Shown piece by piece: positions 28,372 to 38,879 of a DNA stretch of 45,276 bases (position 1 is its first letter; each line of letters starts with the position of its first letter). The notes under the pieces were generated by a model, which was not told where the DNA came from, did not search any database, and was given only the letters and a program-made list of their open reading frames with translations. Location of the stretch: assembly GCA_021827485.1 (NCBI GenBank), contig JAKAVM010000106.1, positions 1-45,276 of the forward strand, written 5' to 3'. This DNA comes from Actinomycetes bacterium. GTDB taxonomy: Bacteria; Actinomycetota; Acidimicrobiia; Acidimicrobiales; JAKAVM01. A program made the position numbers and the translations under genes.

Positions 28372-29709
28372 CTACAAAATCCAGCGCCGAATTGACTTCC
28401 AACTAAATTTGAAAATAAATAGAGCAATTATTAGGGCTATCAATCCAAAAAGCAGCGGACCAGCAATCGCAATAACATCGTCGAATCCTCGCGCAAATCC
28501 GTTGATCGCTTTATGCCAAGCAAGGGCAATTCCACTTTCTGGAGTGTGGATTTGAACTGGGTGACCGGTCCGGCCAAGTTCGTTTACTGAGATGTTTAAC
28601 GAAGAATATATCGTTACAGAATTCATTAGATTCTGTTCTCCTTGTAACTGCTCTATCTGCGACTGGATGGAATCAATTTGAGATTGAACCGATAGTACGT
28701 CACCGATTGAGTATGCTTGTGAGAGAATCTTCTCATATTGAGCAAGGCTGTCTTGAAGGGCTTGTATTCTCGAAGCCAAGTCAACTACTTGTCCAGTAAC
28801 GTTTGTGGCTTTAGTAGAAACTGAAACAACTTTGCCAAGGCTTTCGACTTGGCCGACTACACTCTCAAAGCTATTAACCGGAACTTCCAAGGTAATTGAT
28901 CCAGTCATGAGACCATTTTCACTTTGAGACTGCGAATTGCCAACAAATCCTCCACTACCAGTGGCAAGTCCACTTAGCCGGTTGATCGTCTCATTGAATG
29001 TCCCATATTTGACAGAGAGAACTACACTTCCGGTTTTTTCAATCGCGTTCTGAGAAGGTGGCGGTTGAATAGCACCAGGCACTACAGGAGAGATACTTTG
29101 AGTAGAATTCTGGCCAGGTGGAGGTGCCTGAGCTGCTTGAGCTGCCGCTTGAGCAGCTCCTTGAACAGCAGCAGAAGAACTACTACCCGAAGCAGAACCT
29201 GAGAACGTTTCACCCTGGCTGTTGATTTGAGGCTGGCTTGGGAATTTACCAAATTCATTTAGCCCCAGCCGACTCGTCGAACTGCTATTTGGGATATGAG
29301 AGGTAGAGGGTGCCTTCGTGCCCGGAAGCGTTTCCTTGGCAGTTGAGCTAGCAACATTGGCTCCGGTAGTGTGATTGATTCCCGCAATAGAAAGAGTAAG
29401 GAATATAGTCAGAACTATCGATGCAGCAATTGCAACAGGAAGTGTTTTTCGGCTAGCCGATATTTTCTTGGCACGCTTTCTAAATCTCAGCGTGATACTC
29501 TCAGTTTCATTGAGCTCATCCCAAATAGGCTCTTCAATTTCGCTAACATCTGCTTGTAAATCTTTATCCGTAAATCGTTCGTCGTTCTTGGCTGGTGCTT
29601 GAAGCGAGATTGAATTATTCAAAATCTCCTCTATCACACTTTCATCAATCCGGAACTGATCGGCTGCAGTGGACATTGCCTCAGCGATGAAACGTTCATC
29701 AATTAGCAT
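28372..29709 (-). CDS. DUF4349 domain-containing membrane protein
   Basis: 'IEKTGSVVLSVKYGTFNETINRLSGLATGSGGFVGNSQSQSENGLMTGSITLEVPVNSFESVV...LASRIQALQDSLAQYEKIL' plus TM segments at 'SRKTLPVAIAASIVLTIFLTLSIAG' and C-terminus. Confidence 0.85.
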   Translation of the reverse strand: MLIDERFIAEAMSTAADQFRIDESVIEEILNNSISLQAPAKNDERFTDKDLQADVSEIEEPIWDELNETESITLRFRKRAKKISASRKTLPVAIAASIVLTIFLTLSIAGINHTTGANVASSTAKETLPGTKAPSTSHIPNSSSTSRLGLNEFGKFPSQPQINSQGETFSGSASGSSSSAAVQGAAQAAAQAAQAPPPGQNSTQSISPVVPGAIQPPPSQNAIEKTGSVVLSVKYGTFNETINRLSGLATGSGGFVGNSQSQSENGLMTGSITLEVPVNSFESVVGQVESLGKVVSVSTKATNVTGQVVDLASRIQALQDSLAQYEKILSQAYSIGDVLSVQSQIDSIQSQIEQLQGEQNLMNSVTIYSSLNISVNELGRTGHPVQIHTPESGIALAWHKAINGFARGFDDVIAIAGPLLFGLIALIIALFIFKFSWKSIRRWIL

Positions 29710-29711
29710 TA

Positions 29712-30293
29712 CTAATTCATCTCCTCTTCGATAGATGGTAGTTGTGAGGTTCTTGCACTTGCCTTGACGGCGAGCCACTCCGAAGCAAGTAATTGAAGAG
29801 CAGGAATCTCGCTTAGAAGTCTTCGTCCCTCGTGTAAACGAGATTTGACAGTTCCAGGTCGTTTCTTTATTGCCATGGCTATTTCTCTCTCTGATAAACC
29901 TACATAATATCGTAGAACGAGGGTAATGCGAAGGTGGTCAGGCAATGAAGACAAAGACTTGAGCATTTCCGTGGCCAGTTCCAACCTGTCCCCTTCCTGA
30001 TCAGGTGATAGTTTAGGATCGCTAAGATGCTCAAGTGAGGCTTCAGGTGCTCTGCGGTCTCGATGGGGGATTTCTTTGCGAAGTTTAGAGACACAAGTGT
30101 TGACGACAACTCGATAAAGCCACGGCCTAATTGCATTGCCTTGATTGTCGCTAATAGAGTCTCGGAAGCGCCATGCTCTAAGAAATGCTTCCTGGACCGC
30201 CTCTTCGGCATCACTAGAGTTCCCAAGAATTAGGCAGGCGGTCTTGAAGGCCGGAGCGTACCCCTCTCTTATCCAATCGGCCAATTCAGCCAC
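29712..30293 (-). CDS. RNA polymerase sigma-70 family (ECF-type) factor
   Basis: 'GNSSDAEEAVQEAFLRAWRFRDSI', 'VVNTCVSKLRKE', 'RITLVLRYYVGLSEREIAMAIKKRPGTVKSRLHEGRRLL'. Confidence 0.93.
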   Translation of the reverse strand: MAELADWIREGYAPAFKTACLILGNSSDAEEAVQEAFLRAWRFRDSISDNQGNAIRPWLYRVVVNTCVSKLRKEIPHRDRRAPEASLEHLSDPKLSPDQEGDRLELATEMLKSLSSLPDHLRITLVLRYYVGLSEREIAMAIKKRPGTVKSRLHEGRRLLSEIPALQLLASEWLAVKASARTSQLPSIEEEMN

Positions 30294-30623
30294 GAGATGA
30301 TATTCGCATTTCTTTGCTAAATCGTAGCGTAGACTTGGAAGGGGAAGTTCGTGATTTCGAACTTGATTCAGTTCGAAAATTCATTATCTCTTTAATCTCA
30401 AATACAGGCACGGTTGTTAAGACGCATCGAAGGTGCATTTGGTTCGCAAACTTCTTGAAGAAGTGGGTTATTTAGTTAGCCAAAAATTAAACTAGAGTTA
30501 ACTCAAATGGTTCAGTCCCAACAGTTGCGATTGATTTTCCGGGCCTTTGACTATAGCATTTAGTTATTAATTGATTTATCCAATGAGGGGGAGAGACAGT
30601 CCTCGAATGATTGAAGTAGTCCC

Positions 30624-33600
30624 TTGATCCGCCAAGTAATGCGACTATTAATATCGGTGATAATAGTTGGATCATCGATAGTTTTGCAGATTTTTACTGG
30701 TGCTATGTCAGCTTATGCATCGTCAAGCTATACAACTGCAGTATTGGCTGATAGCCCAATTGGTTATTGGCCACTTGACGACCCAAGTGGCTCTGCAACA
30801 GTTGCTGATCTTTCAGGAAATAATTACACAGGTACAGTTGACGCTGGGGTGACACTAGGTAACTCTCCTGGTCCGATTACGCTTTCGCCGAACAATCTAT
30901 ACGCTGCGACAGCCGGGAGTGGCCCTCTTGCAACAACGTCAGCCCCACAGACAAGTGCTGTTGCGTGGAGCGATGAGATTTGGTTCAAAACAACACAGAC
31001 CGGCAATTCAGTCCTACTAAGTGATCGGAATATGTCCGGAGGTGGTGCGGGCATGTCCCTGTCTTTAGAGATCGGGGGTAGTCCAATCTCAGCCGCTCCA
31101 GGTTCAATCGGTTTTGGACTTGATTCGAATGCTATTTGGATTGGTGTGCAGACCAATAGTGCGTACAACGACGGAAAGTGGCACTACGCTGTTGGAGTTT
31201 GGTCTGCCCCGAGCGGAGCAGCTATCTCGCCAAGTCAATTTACAATATATATAGATGGAGTTGCAGCTGCTACCAGTGCGCATTCCACTGGCAGCGGAAC
31301 TTCACCACTAAGTGGTTCCGGTGGCGAAACAATAGGGGCCCAAAATAATGGGGCGCTTGCTTTTTCTGGTGATCTTGCCAGAGCGGCCATTTATGGGAGC
31401 GCACTCTCGTCTTCAAGAGTACTTGCTCACTACCATGCAGCCGGGACAATTATTCAGCAAGCTCCGTTTTCGACAATCGCAACGGCTGGCAATACATATT
31501 CGAGCCAACTAAATGTTTCTGGAGCCAGCGGTACTGTTAGCTACGTGGTTACATCTTCAAGTCCGCAGTTCGGAGTATCCTCAACGGGTGCTATATCTGC
31601 CCCAAGCACATTATCGGCTGGGAGCTATATTGTTTCAGGAACTGACTCTGATACTTCGGGTGATGAGGGTGTATGGTCATTTACTTTGACCGTTGCTGCG
31701 CCGGGGACTGCTTACAATACCGCCGTCTTAGGAAATCACCCTATCGCTTACTGGCCACTCAATGATGCAAGTGGTTCTGCAACAGTTGCTGATCTTTCAG
31801 GAAATGGTTATACAGGTACAGTTGGCGCTGGGGTGACATTAGGTAACTCTCCTGGTCCGATAGTATCATCGTCAAATAATCTCTACGCTGCAACAGTTGG
31901 GAGTGGCCCTCTTGCAACGACGCCAGCTCCGCAGACAAGTGCTGTTGCGTGGAGTGATGAGATTTGGTTCAAAACAACACAGACCGGCAATTCAGTACTA
32001 CTGAGTGATCGAAATATGTCCGGAGGTGGCGGTGGCATGTCCCTGTCTTTAGAGATTGGTGGTAGTCCAATAGCACATGCTCCGGGTTCGATTGGTTTTG
32101 GCCTTGATTCAAATTCGATTTGGATAGGCGTGCAGACTAATAGTGCTTACAACGATGGGAACTGGCACTATGCGGTTGGAGTATGGTCAGCTCCAAGTGG
32201 AACAGCTATCTCGCCCAGTCAATTTACTATTTATATTGATGGTTCTGCAGTTTCAACAGTTCAGGAAAGTACTAATAATCCTCCGAACTCACCACTTAGC
32301 GGTTCAGCTGGCGAAACAATAGGGGCCCAAAATAATGGGGCACTTGCATATTCAGGCGACCTAGCCGGTGCGGCCATTTACGGAACAGCGCTTTCTTCAT
32401 CAAGTGTATCGACCCATTACCAAGCTGCTACTGCTGGAACCATTACTCAAATAGCTCCGTTTTCGGGCATCACCAGCGTCGGGGTACCCTTTAGCGACCA
32501 GTTAAATGTGACAGGATCGACCGGTACCCTTAGCTACACTATAACCTCGGCAAGCCCGGCTTTTTCTGTGTCTTCGACTGGAGGAGTTACGGCTCCAAGT
32601 ACTCTTTCAGCCGGGACATATGTGGTTTCGGGAACTGATGCTGATACTTCAGGAGACTCTGGTACTTGGACGTTTACGCTCAGCGTAAAGGCACTCGGTA
32701 CTTATGGCAGCGCGGTTGTGTCTGATAACCCCATTGCTTACTGGCCACTCAATGATGCGGCTGGCTCAAGTACGGTAGTAGATGAGTCCGGCCATGGTTA
32801 TGCCGGTACTGTTGGGACTGGGGTGACTCTTGGTAATTCACCCGGGCCTATCACGACTTCGTCGAACAATCTATATGCTGCGACAGCCGGGAGTGGCCCT
32901 CTTGCAACGACACCAGCTCCGCAGACAAGTGCTGTTGCGTGGAGCGATGAGATTTGGTTCAAAACAACACAGACCGGCAATTCAGTCCTACTAAGTGATC
33001 GGAATATGTCCGGAGGTGGTGCGGGCATGTCCCTGTCTTTAGAGATTGGTGGCAGTCCAATATCAAATGCGGCAGGTTCGATTGGTTTTGGACTTGATTC
33101 GAATGGGATTTGGATTGGTGTGCAGACTAATAGTGCTTACAACGATGGGATCTGGCACTATGCGGTTGGAGTCTGGTCAGCTCCAAGTGGAACAGCTATC
33201 TCGCCAAGTCAATTTACAATTTATATAGATGGAGTTGCAGCTGCTACCAGTGCGCATTCCACTGGCAGCGGAACTTCACCACTTAGCGGTTCAGCTGGCG
33301 AAACACTAGGGGCCCAAAATAATGGGGCGCTTGCTTTTTCTGGTGATCTTGCCAGAGCGGCAATTTATGGGAGTGCACTCTCGTCGTCAACAGTACTTAC
33401 TCATTATGACGCAGGCGAGGGTAAGATCTCTCAGATCGCTCCTACTTCGGCTACGACGACAGTGGGAACATCCTTCACCGACCAGCTCAACGTTACAGGA
33501 GCGAGTGGAACAGTTACTTACGTTGTAACTTCTGCCAGTCCAGCATTTTCTGTTTCTTCAACTGGCGCAGTTTCTGCCCCAGGAACGCTATCTTCAGGAA

Positions 33601-35021
33601 CCTATACAGTATCGGGTACTGACTCAGATACCTCTGGCAACAGTGGTGCTTGGACTTTTACACTCATAGAAGGCCAATCACCCGTCATAACAAGTGCTTC
33701 GTCGACCACTTTCTCGGCTGGCCTAGTCAACTCATTCAATGTTACGGTCGCCGCTGGTACTTATCCGAGTGCGACAATTACTGACACCGCATTTTCTGGT
33801 TGCTCACCTTCAACCTTACCAACGGGTGTCTCACTGAGTACAAGTGGGACATTATCAAGCACCGCCTCTTTAGTGGCTTCGGGAACTTATACCATATGCC
33901 TGACTGCATCGAATGGGATTGGGACAAATGGTACTCAGTCATTTTCGTTAACGGTTCAATGGGATGATACTGGCTTTGCTACGCTTGCCCAGCAAAACGA
34001 GGCAGGAGATTTCTACGGTGTGGCCTATGACGGCGCCAATATCATTTCAGTTGGCGATGATAATAGCGCAACTTATGGGGAAGTGAGCTACGAGGCAGGA
34101 GTAAGTGGTTCAGATTGGAATGTAGTTGATGATTTTAATAGCTTGACAGTTACGGCTTCAGATGGAGCAGGAATTATCTCAGGTCCGCTATACGCGGTGT
34201 CATGTCCATCCTCGGCAGTATGTGTCGCGGTAGGTCAGAACAGTACTCTAACAGGTGCGCAAATTCTCTTTACAACCAGCTCACCCACAGCAGGGGCATC
34301 ATGGAGTAACGCTACAATACCTGCGGGAATAAAAGGGCTATATTCGGTATCGTGTCCGACACCATCTGTCTGTTTTGCGGTTGGAGATGGTTCGGGAGGT
34401 GGAGCGATTCTAGCTTCCACAAATGGTGGATCAAGTTGGAGTACTAATTCAGGAGGAAGCGATACTTTGCCGACCAACTTGGGGGTAATTACCAGCTTGT
34501 ATGGTATTACTTGTTTATCGACGAGCGATTGTAACGCTGTAGGGGCAGGGATAAACGGGGGTGCCGATGATGGGGCTTTCCTCTATTACAACGGGACAGC
34601 GTGGACAACTCAGAATTATTCCTCTAGCGGCGGGGAACTATCTGGTATTACCTGTACCAGTTCTTCTGTATGTATAGCAACTGGTTATGGCGGAGGAAGT
34701 TCTCAAATATATACGACCAGTTCGGCCACAAGTGCGACGGGTGGATGGTCAGTATCAGCAAGCTGGCCAGGTACCGGAAGCTATTTATACGCGGTTGCTT
34801 GCTTGAGTTCGACAAATTGTTATGCGGTGGGTTGGTCGGCAGGCTCAGGCTGGATGCAAGTGACTACAAATGGTGGGAGTTCATGGAGTACAAGAACCAT
34901 AAGTGATGGTGAAATAAGTTGGTATGCAATAGTCTGTCCTCCCATCTCTCCAAACGCGTGTACAACAGTTGGATCAAATGGGCTTAGCACTTTCTATCCA
35001 GTCGCGGTTTATGGGAGTTAG
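30624..35021 (+). CDS. Large secreted protein with three LamG-like modules, Ig-like linkers and a C-terminal propeller-like domain
   Basis: 1465 aa; TTG start, signal peptide; three copies of 'IGYWPLDD...SDEIWFKTTQTGNSVLLSDRNMSGGG...FTIYIDG'; C-terminal 'YAVSCPSSAVCVAVG' repeats. Confidence 0.85.
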   Translation: MIRQVMRLLISVIIVGSSIVLQIFTGAMSAYASSSYTTAVLADSPIGYWPLDDPSGSATVADLSGNNYTGTVDAGVTLGNSPGPITLSPNNLYAATAGSGPLATTSAPQTSAVAWSDEIWFKTTQTGNSVLLSDRNMSGGGAGMSLSLEIGGSPISAAPGSIGFGLDSNAIWIGVQTNSAYNDGKWHYAVGVWSAPSGAAISPSQFTIYIDGVAAATSAHSTGSGTSPLSGSGGETIGAQNNGALAFSGDLARAAIYGSALSSSRVLAHYHAAGTIIQQAPFSTIATAGNTYSSQLNVSGASGTVSYVVTSSSPQFGVSSTGAISAPSTLSAGSYIVSGTDSDTSGDEGVWSFTLTVAAPGTAYNTAVLGNHPIAYWPLNDASGSATVADLSGNGYTGTVGAGVTLGNSPGPIVSSSNNLYAATVGSGPLATTPAPQTSAVAWSDEIWFKTTQTGNSVLLSDRNMSGGGGGMSLSLEIGGSPIAHAPGSIGFGLDSNSIWIGVQTNSAYNDGNWHYAVGVWSAPSGTAISPSQFTIYIDGSAVSTVQESTNNPPNSPLSGSAGETIGAQNNGALAYSGDLAGAAIYGTALSSSSVSTHYQAATAGTITQIAPFSGITSVGVPFSDQLNVTGSTGTLSYTITSASPAFSVSSTGGVTAPSTLSAGTYVVSGTDADTSGDSGTWTFTLSVKALGTYGSAVVSDNPIAYWPLNDAAGSSTVVDESGHGYAGTVGTGVTLGNSPGPITTSSNNLYAATAGSGPLATTPAPQTSAVAWSDEIWFKTTQTGNSVLLSDRNMSGGGAGMSLSLEIGGSPISNAAGSIGFGLDSNGIWIGVQTNSAYNDGIWHYAVGVWSAPSGTAISPSQFTIYIDGVAAATSAHSTGSGTSPLSGSAGETLGAQNNGALAFSGDLARAAIYGSALSSSTVLTHYDAGEGKISQIAPTSATTTVGTSFTDQLNVTGASGTVTYVVTSASPAFSVSSTGAVSAPGTLSSGTYTVSGTDSDTSGNSGAWTFTLIEGQSPVITSASSTTFSAGLVNSFNVTVAAGTYPSATITDTAFSGCSPSTLPTGVSLSTSGTLSSTASLVASGTYTICLTASNGIGTNGTQSFSLTVQWDDTGFATLAQQNEAGDFYGVAYDGANIISVGDDNSATYGEVSYEAGVSGSDWNVVDDFNSLTVTASDGAGIISGPLYAVSCPSSAVCVAVGQNSTLTGAQILFTTSSPTAGASWSNATIPAGIKGLYSVSCPTPSVCFAVGDGSGGGAILASTNGGSSWSTNSGGSDTLPTNLGVITSLYGITCLSTSDCNAVGAGINGGADDGAFLYYNGTAWTTQNYSSSGGELSGITCTSSSVCIATGYGGGSSQIYTTSSATSATGGWSVSASWPGTGSYLYAVACLSSTNCYAVGWSAGSGWMQVTTNGGSSWSTRTISDGEISWYAIVCPPISPNACTTVGSNGLSTFYPVAVYGS
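30720..33680 (+). repeat. Three long direct repeats (~985 bp each) encoding LamG plus Ig-like linker
   Basis: Landmark 'gctgttgcgtggag' at 30957, 31941 and 32931 (spacings 984 and 990 bp). Confidence 0.9.
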
Positions 35022-35091
35022 ATCTTCCAACGATCTTTATAGTCGTCCTTAGAATGAATTATGCATTAGAATATCCTCCAAGGATAGATTA

Positions 35092-37038
35092 TTGATTTTG
35101 AATCGAGTCTTAGCCTATAGAAGGCGCTATCTTGGCTTAGCCGTCTTTGCTAGTCTGGTGGCCTTATCGGTTGGTTTTGTTGGTATCGTTGGTGTGCTTC
35201 AAGCACATGCCTCATCCGCTGTGGTACCGACAATTTCAAGCGTAGTTGGCAAACCACAAGTGGCAGGCTATGGGCCAGCTGGAATTGCCACTTCTGCTGA
35301 ATTGAACGATCCCAAGGGAGTTGCTCTTGATTCAGCTGGGAATCTATATGTGGCAGATACGGGCAACTGTGTAGTGTGGAAAATTTCTAAAGGGGTGGCT
35401 TCACTCTATGCAGGTAACCATATCTGCGGAGACAGTGGGGATGGTGGTCCGGCAACTTCTGCAGAATTAGATGCTCCAACCGGACTTGCGCTAAATGCAG
35501 AAGGTGACCTGTTCATATCCGATATGGCTGACTGCGCGGTCAGAGAAGTCACATTCTCCACACAGGATATCTCGACTATTGCAGGTACCGGGTCGTGCGG
35601 ACTTTCAACTTCGGGAGGGCCTGCCACGTCGGTTCGGTTAGATACCCCGACCGGGCTAGCAGTTAGTTCTACTGGTGATCTGTTTATTTCAGATGAAGCA
35701 GCTTGCGCTGTTTGGGAGGTGTCCAACTCCGTTATCAGCGATTTTGCCGGGGAACCCGGTGTGTGCGGATTGTCAGGTGTCGGAGGGCCTGCAAGTCAAT
35801 CACAGGTGGGTCGCATCTCAAGTGTTGCCCTAGATGCAAATGGAAATGCGTACTTAGGTGATTCGGTCAATTGTACAGTTTGGAAAGTCGGAGCATCTTC
35901 GCGGGACTTGAGTGTATTTGCTGGATCAGGCGATGGGCATTGTGGAAATAGTGGCGATGGATATCCTGCGCAATTTGCTGAACTTGGGCAGGTTACAGGA
36001 GTTGGAGTCGATGCGGCGGGTGATATCTATATCGTCATCAATGACTGGTGCCAAGTCAGGGAAGTTTTTGCATCAGGCTTTATTGATACCGTAGTCGGCT
36101 CATCTTCTAGTCCATCGTGTGGATATTCGGGTGACGGAGGTCCTGCCACTCAAGCAAGACTATTTTCGCCAACTAGTATCGCGATAGGTGCTAAAGGTAT
36201 TGACTACATTGCAGACTCTTTCAATGATGTAATTAGAATGGTCTCAGATCCGACACCAGTAATTTCTTCAGTATCACCTAGCAGTGGTCCTACAACTGGA
36301 GGTATACAAGTTTCAATAACGGGATCAAACTTGGGAGGAACTACATCTGTAGAATTTGGAGGAGTTTCTGCAACCGCCGTTGAGGTAGTCTCGCCTACTC
36401 TAGTTTTTGCAACATTACCAGCAGGTCCGGCTGGCAATGTAGACATATCTGCCGCTACCCTTGCCGGTAGCACGCCGCTTTCCCCGGCTGTTACATTCTC
36501 CTATCAAGTCATGCTATCTACGACCACATCAACAAGCACAAGTTCATCTACAACCACATCAACCAGCACAAGTTCATCTACGACCACATCAACAACGGTG
36601 AGTTCAAGTACGAGTAGCTTCGCAACAACTTCTACTACATCAGTAAACCCGGGTAAGGCGTCCTCAAAAGGCTACTGGTTGGTCGGATCCGACGGCGGCC
36701 TATTCTCCTTTGGCGACGCTCAGTTCTTTGGTTCAATGGGAGGCCAGCCACTCGCCGCGCCGATCACTGGAATGGCTACTACCCCCGATGGCAAAGGCTA
36801 CTGGTTGGTCGGATCCGACGGCGGCCTATTCTCCTTTGGCGACGCTCAGTTCTTTGGTTCAATGGGAGGCCAGCCACTCGCCGCGCCGATCACTGGAATG
36901 GCTACTACCCCCGATGGCAAAGGCTACTGGTTGGTCGGATCCGACGGCGGCCTATTCTCCTTTGGCGACGCTCAGTTCTTTGGTTCAATGGGAGGGAAGG
37001 CTCTTACCTCTTCGGTTGTAGGTGTCTGCGCCCTTTGA
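35092..37038 (+). CDS. Secreted NHL-repeat / IPT-TIG protein with Thr/Ser linker and C-terminal WLVGSDGG repeats
   Basis: '[24 protein letters not shown]', '[19 protein letters not shown]', IPT/TIG '[36 protein letters not shown]', then '[25 protein letters not shown]' x3. Confidence 0.87.
   Translation: MILNRVLAYRRRYLGLAVFASLVALSVGFVGIVGVLQAHASSAVVPTISSVVGKPQVAGYGPAGIATSAELNDPKGVALDSAGNLYVADTGNCVVWKISKGVASLYAGNHICGDSGDGGPATSAELDAPTGLALNAEGDLFISDMADCAVREVTFSTQDISTIAGTGSCGLSTSGGPATSVRLDTPTGLAVSSTGDLFISDEAACAVWEVSNSVISDFAGEPGVCGLSGVGGPASQSQVGRISSVALDANGNAYLGDSVNCTVWKVGASSRDLSVFAGSGDGHCGNSGDGYPAQFAELGQVTGVGVDAAGDIYIVINDWCQVREVFASGFIDTVVGSSSSPSCGYSGDGGPATQARLFSPTSIAIGAKGIDYIADSFNDVIRMVSDPTPVISSVSPSSGPTTGGIQVSITGSNLGGTTSVEFGGVSATAVEVVSPTLVFATLPAGPAGNVDISAATLAGSTPLSPAVTFSYQVMLSTTTSTSTSSSTTTSTSTSSSTTTSTTVSSSTSSFATTSTTSVNPGKASSKGYWLVGSDGGLFSFGDAQFFGSMGGQPLAAPITGMATTPDGKGYWLVGSDGGLFSFGDAQFFGSMGGQPLAAPITGMATTPDGKGYWLVGSDGGLFSFGDAQFFGSMGGKALTSSVVGVCAL
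36518..36602 (+). repeat. 30-bp tandem repeat encoding Thr/Ser linker
   Basis: ctacgaccacatcaacaagcacaagttcat-type units at 36518, 36548 and 36578. Confidence 0.85.
36670..36994 (+). repeat. 126-bp essentially perfect tandem repeat (~2.6 copies)
   Basis: 'ggctactggttggtcggatccgacggcggcctattctcc...' starts at 36670, 36796 and 36922. Confidence 0.95.
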
Positions 37039-37112
37039 ACTCCAAATAAGATTTTAGTCGGCACTTGGGACTATCTCCTCTAGTTATTATTCTGCAAGAT
37101 TTGTAAGTATAA

Positions 37113-38822
37113 TTGCGAATACAAGGCACGAGTACAAAAATTGAACTTCAATCTCAAGGAGATTTCGTGGGCTTAGCTGTCGCACAAACTGATTGTGCAA
37201 ATTATGGTGCAGATGGATTGCGAAATCATGACTTGCATCATAAAGTCCTGCAGCAACACGCAAAACAAGGGGCTCCTATCAGTGAGGAGATGGCTTTAGC
37301 CTGTGTGTGGGACGACCAAATGCTATTGGATTTGGGTATTGAGACGAAGTTCATTCCATTTGTGACAATCGGAGGTGGCTTAGGCTCTTTCGCTATGGTA
37401 GATCTGTTGAGGATAGCGGGAGTTTCATCCTCCGATATAGAGGTAATTGGTCCTTTCGATAAATCATATGGGATGCTGAAGGTGCTTCTTGACAATTCTC
37501 AGATCCCCGAGTCCGAGCGAATTCGTTCAGGATCTTCAGATCGCATGGACAACCTATGGGGCTGGCCTGGCTACTCGCTCGAAGAGGCCTTCCAGGATCG
37601 CAGGCTAGCTCCTATCTGGCATTCAGTTACCGAACCAATACTATCGGAGTACCATACGCCTCGGGCATCTCAAGTTTATAGCGGGATTGACCGAGAAGCA
37701 CAGCGAATTGGATGGGCGTCAATGTTCACAAGGGGTAGAGTGCCTTTTATCAGGAAGAGGCGCGAAGGGGGGTATTACATTGTGATTGTGCCCCCTGAAA
37801 ATACTTCACTGAGTAAACTTGAGATACACCAGGCAAAATATGTGCATTTAGCCGTTGGGTTTTCGGGGATTCATAGCCTACCTGATGTTATTACTTACAA
37901 GTCCAAAAATCATAATAACACTTTAGAGTCAGATGGGGGCATCCCTAGGGTAGTAAATGTCTATGAACCGCATGAATCTATTTACCAGCATGTTGCCTCT
38001 AACCCAAGTTCTATCTTACTACGAGGTGCAGCGAGTTCTGCGATGCAAGTAATTCAACGGTTGGCTAACGACAGGAAAATAGCTGGAAGCAATGTGAAGC
38101 TCTACCACCTAATAAGAGAACATCCAGACACAGCGCATCAACCACTCAGATCGCGCATTCCGACCAAGAACGGGTTTGCGTTACAGGCATTTACCTTTGC
38201 TAAGGGATCTTTTGGCGGACAGATCCAACGTAAGTATCGAAAATTACAGGATGATGAGAAGAGGGTAGCCCTCCTTGGCTCCATTGCTAGTACTGCAATA
38301 CCTAGGCGAAGTCTTTGGGAACACCAACTTGAAGAAGCAAAGCGCAATGGGTGGTATGAAGTCCTGGTTGGGAGCGCTGGTGGATTAGAAATTGGTGCAA
38401 ATGGAAAAGTCATGTCAAATATTGTGAAGTCCGATGGGAGTATTAGTCGTATAGAAACTGACTTTGTTATTGATGCCACTGGTGTTGAGGCAAGTCTGGA
38501 AGATCATGAAATTCTTTCAGATCTCGTAAATTGCAGCGGGGCAAAGCTCAACTCAATCGGTCAACTAGACGTAAATGAGGCTTTTGAAGTGGAGGGAACC
38601 CGAAGTCCGGGCACTGATCCTAGCAAACCCGGTAGGCTTTTTGCAACTGGAATAGCAACGTTGGGTAATCCTCACTGCATTGCTATGTATTCTTTCTGGG
38701 GTTTGCAGTACTCGGCTTGGAAAACGGCTGAAGAACTTTCTAAAGATGGATTCTCAAAAAGGATAGGATTCTATCGTTCAACGACTAGTTGGATAAGAAG
38801 AATGCGAAATCGCGAGCCATGA
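37113..38822 (+). CDS. FAD/NAD(P)-binding oxidoreductase
   Basis: 569 aa; Rossmann 'FIPFVTIGGGLGSFAMVDLLR', 'DFVIDATGVEASL', 'PGRLFATGIATLG'. Non-ATG start (TTG) uncertain. Confidence 0.75.
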   Translation: MRIQGTSTKIELQSQGDFVGLAVAQTDCANYGADGLRNHDLHHKVLQQHAKQGAPISEEMALACVWDDQMLLDLGIETKFIPFVTIGGGLGSFAMVDLLRIAGVSSSDIEVIGPFDKSYGMLKVLLDNSQIPESERIRSGSSDRMDNLWGWPGYSLEEAFQDRRLAPIWHSVTEPILSEYHTPRASQVYSGIDREAQRIGWASMFTRGRVPFIRKRREGGYYIVIVPPENTSLSKLEIHQAKYVHLAVGFSGIHSLPDVITYKSKNHNNTLESDGGIPRVVNVYEPHESIYQHVASNPSSILLRGAASSAMQVIQRLANDRKIAGSNVKLYHLIREHPDTAHQPLRSRIPTKNGFALQAFTFAKGSFGGQIQRKYRKLQDDEKRVALLGSIASTAIPRRSLWEHQLEEAKRNGWYEVLVGSAGGLEIGANGKVMSNIVKSDGSISRIETDFVIDATGVEASLEDHEILSDLVNCSGAKLNSIGQLDVNEAFEVEGTRSPGTDPSKPGRLFATGIATLGNPHCIAMYSFWGLQYSAWKTAEELSKDGFSKRIGFYRSTTSWIRRMRNREP

Positions 38823-38879
38823 CCTTTACTTCGTGTAGTTGGATAAGAAGAATGCGAAATCGCGAGCCATGACCTTTAC
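38786..38879 (+). repeat. 50-bp-period tandem duplication across a stop/start junction
   Basis: tagttggataagaagaatgcgaaatcgcgagccatgacctttac at 38786 and 38836. Confidence 0.95.
38819..38872 (+). CDS. Candidate 17-aa coupled mini-ORF (MTFTSCSWIRRMRNREP)
   Basis: ATG overlaps the upstream TGA (ATGA, 38819-38822); its TGA overlaps the downstream ATG (38869-38872). Confidence 0.3.
   Translation: MTFTSCSWIRRMRNREP

Noticed and set aside
30824-33028. Antisense ORFs within the LamG gene (30824-31168 and 32798-33028)
   Set aside because: Same artefact repeated in modules 1 and 3 because the sense DNA is duplicated.
36710-37021. 103-aa repeat ORF in frame +2
   Set aside because: By-product of the 126-bp perfect repeats (period divisible by 3) inside the NHL/IPT gene.
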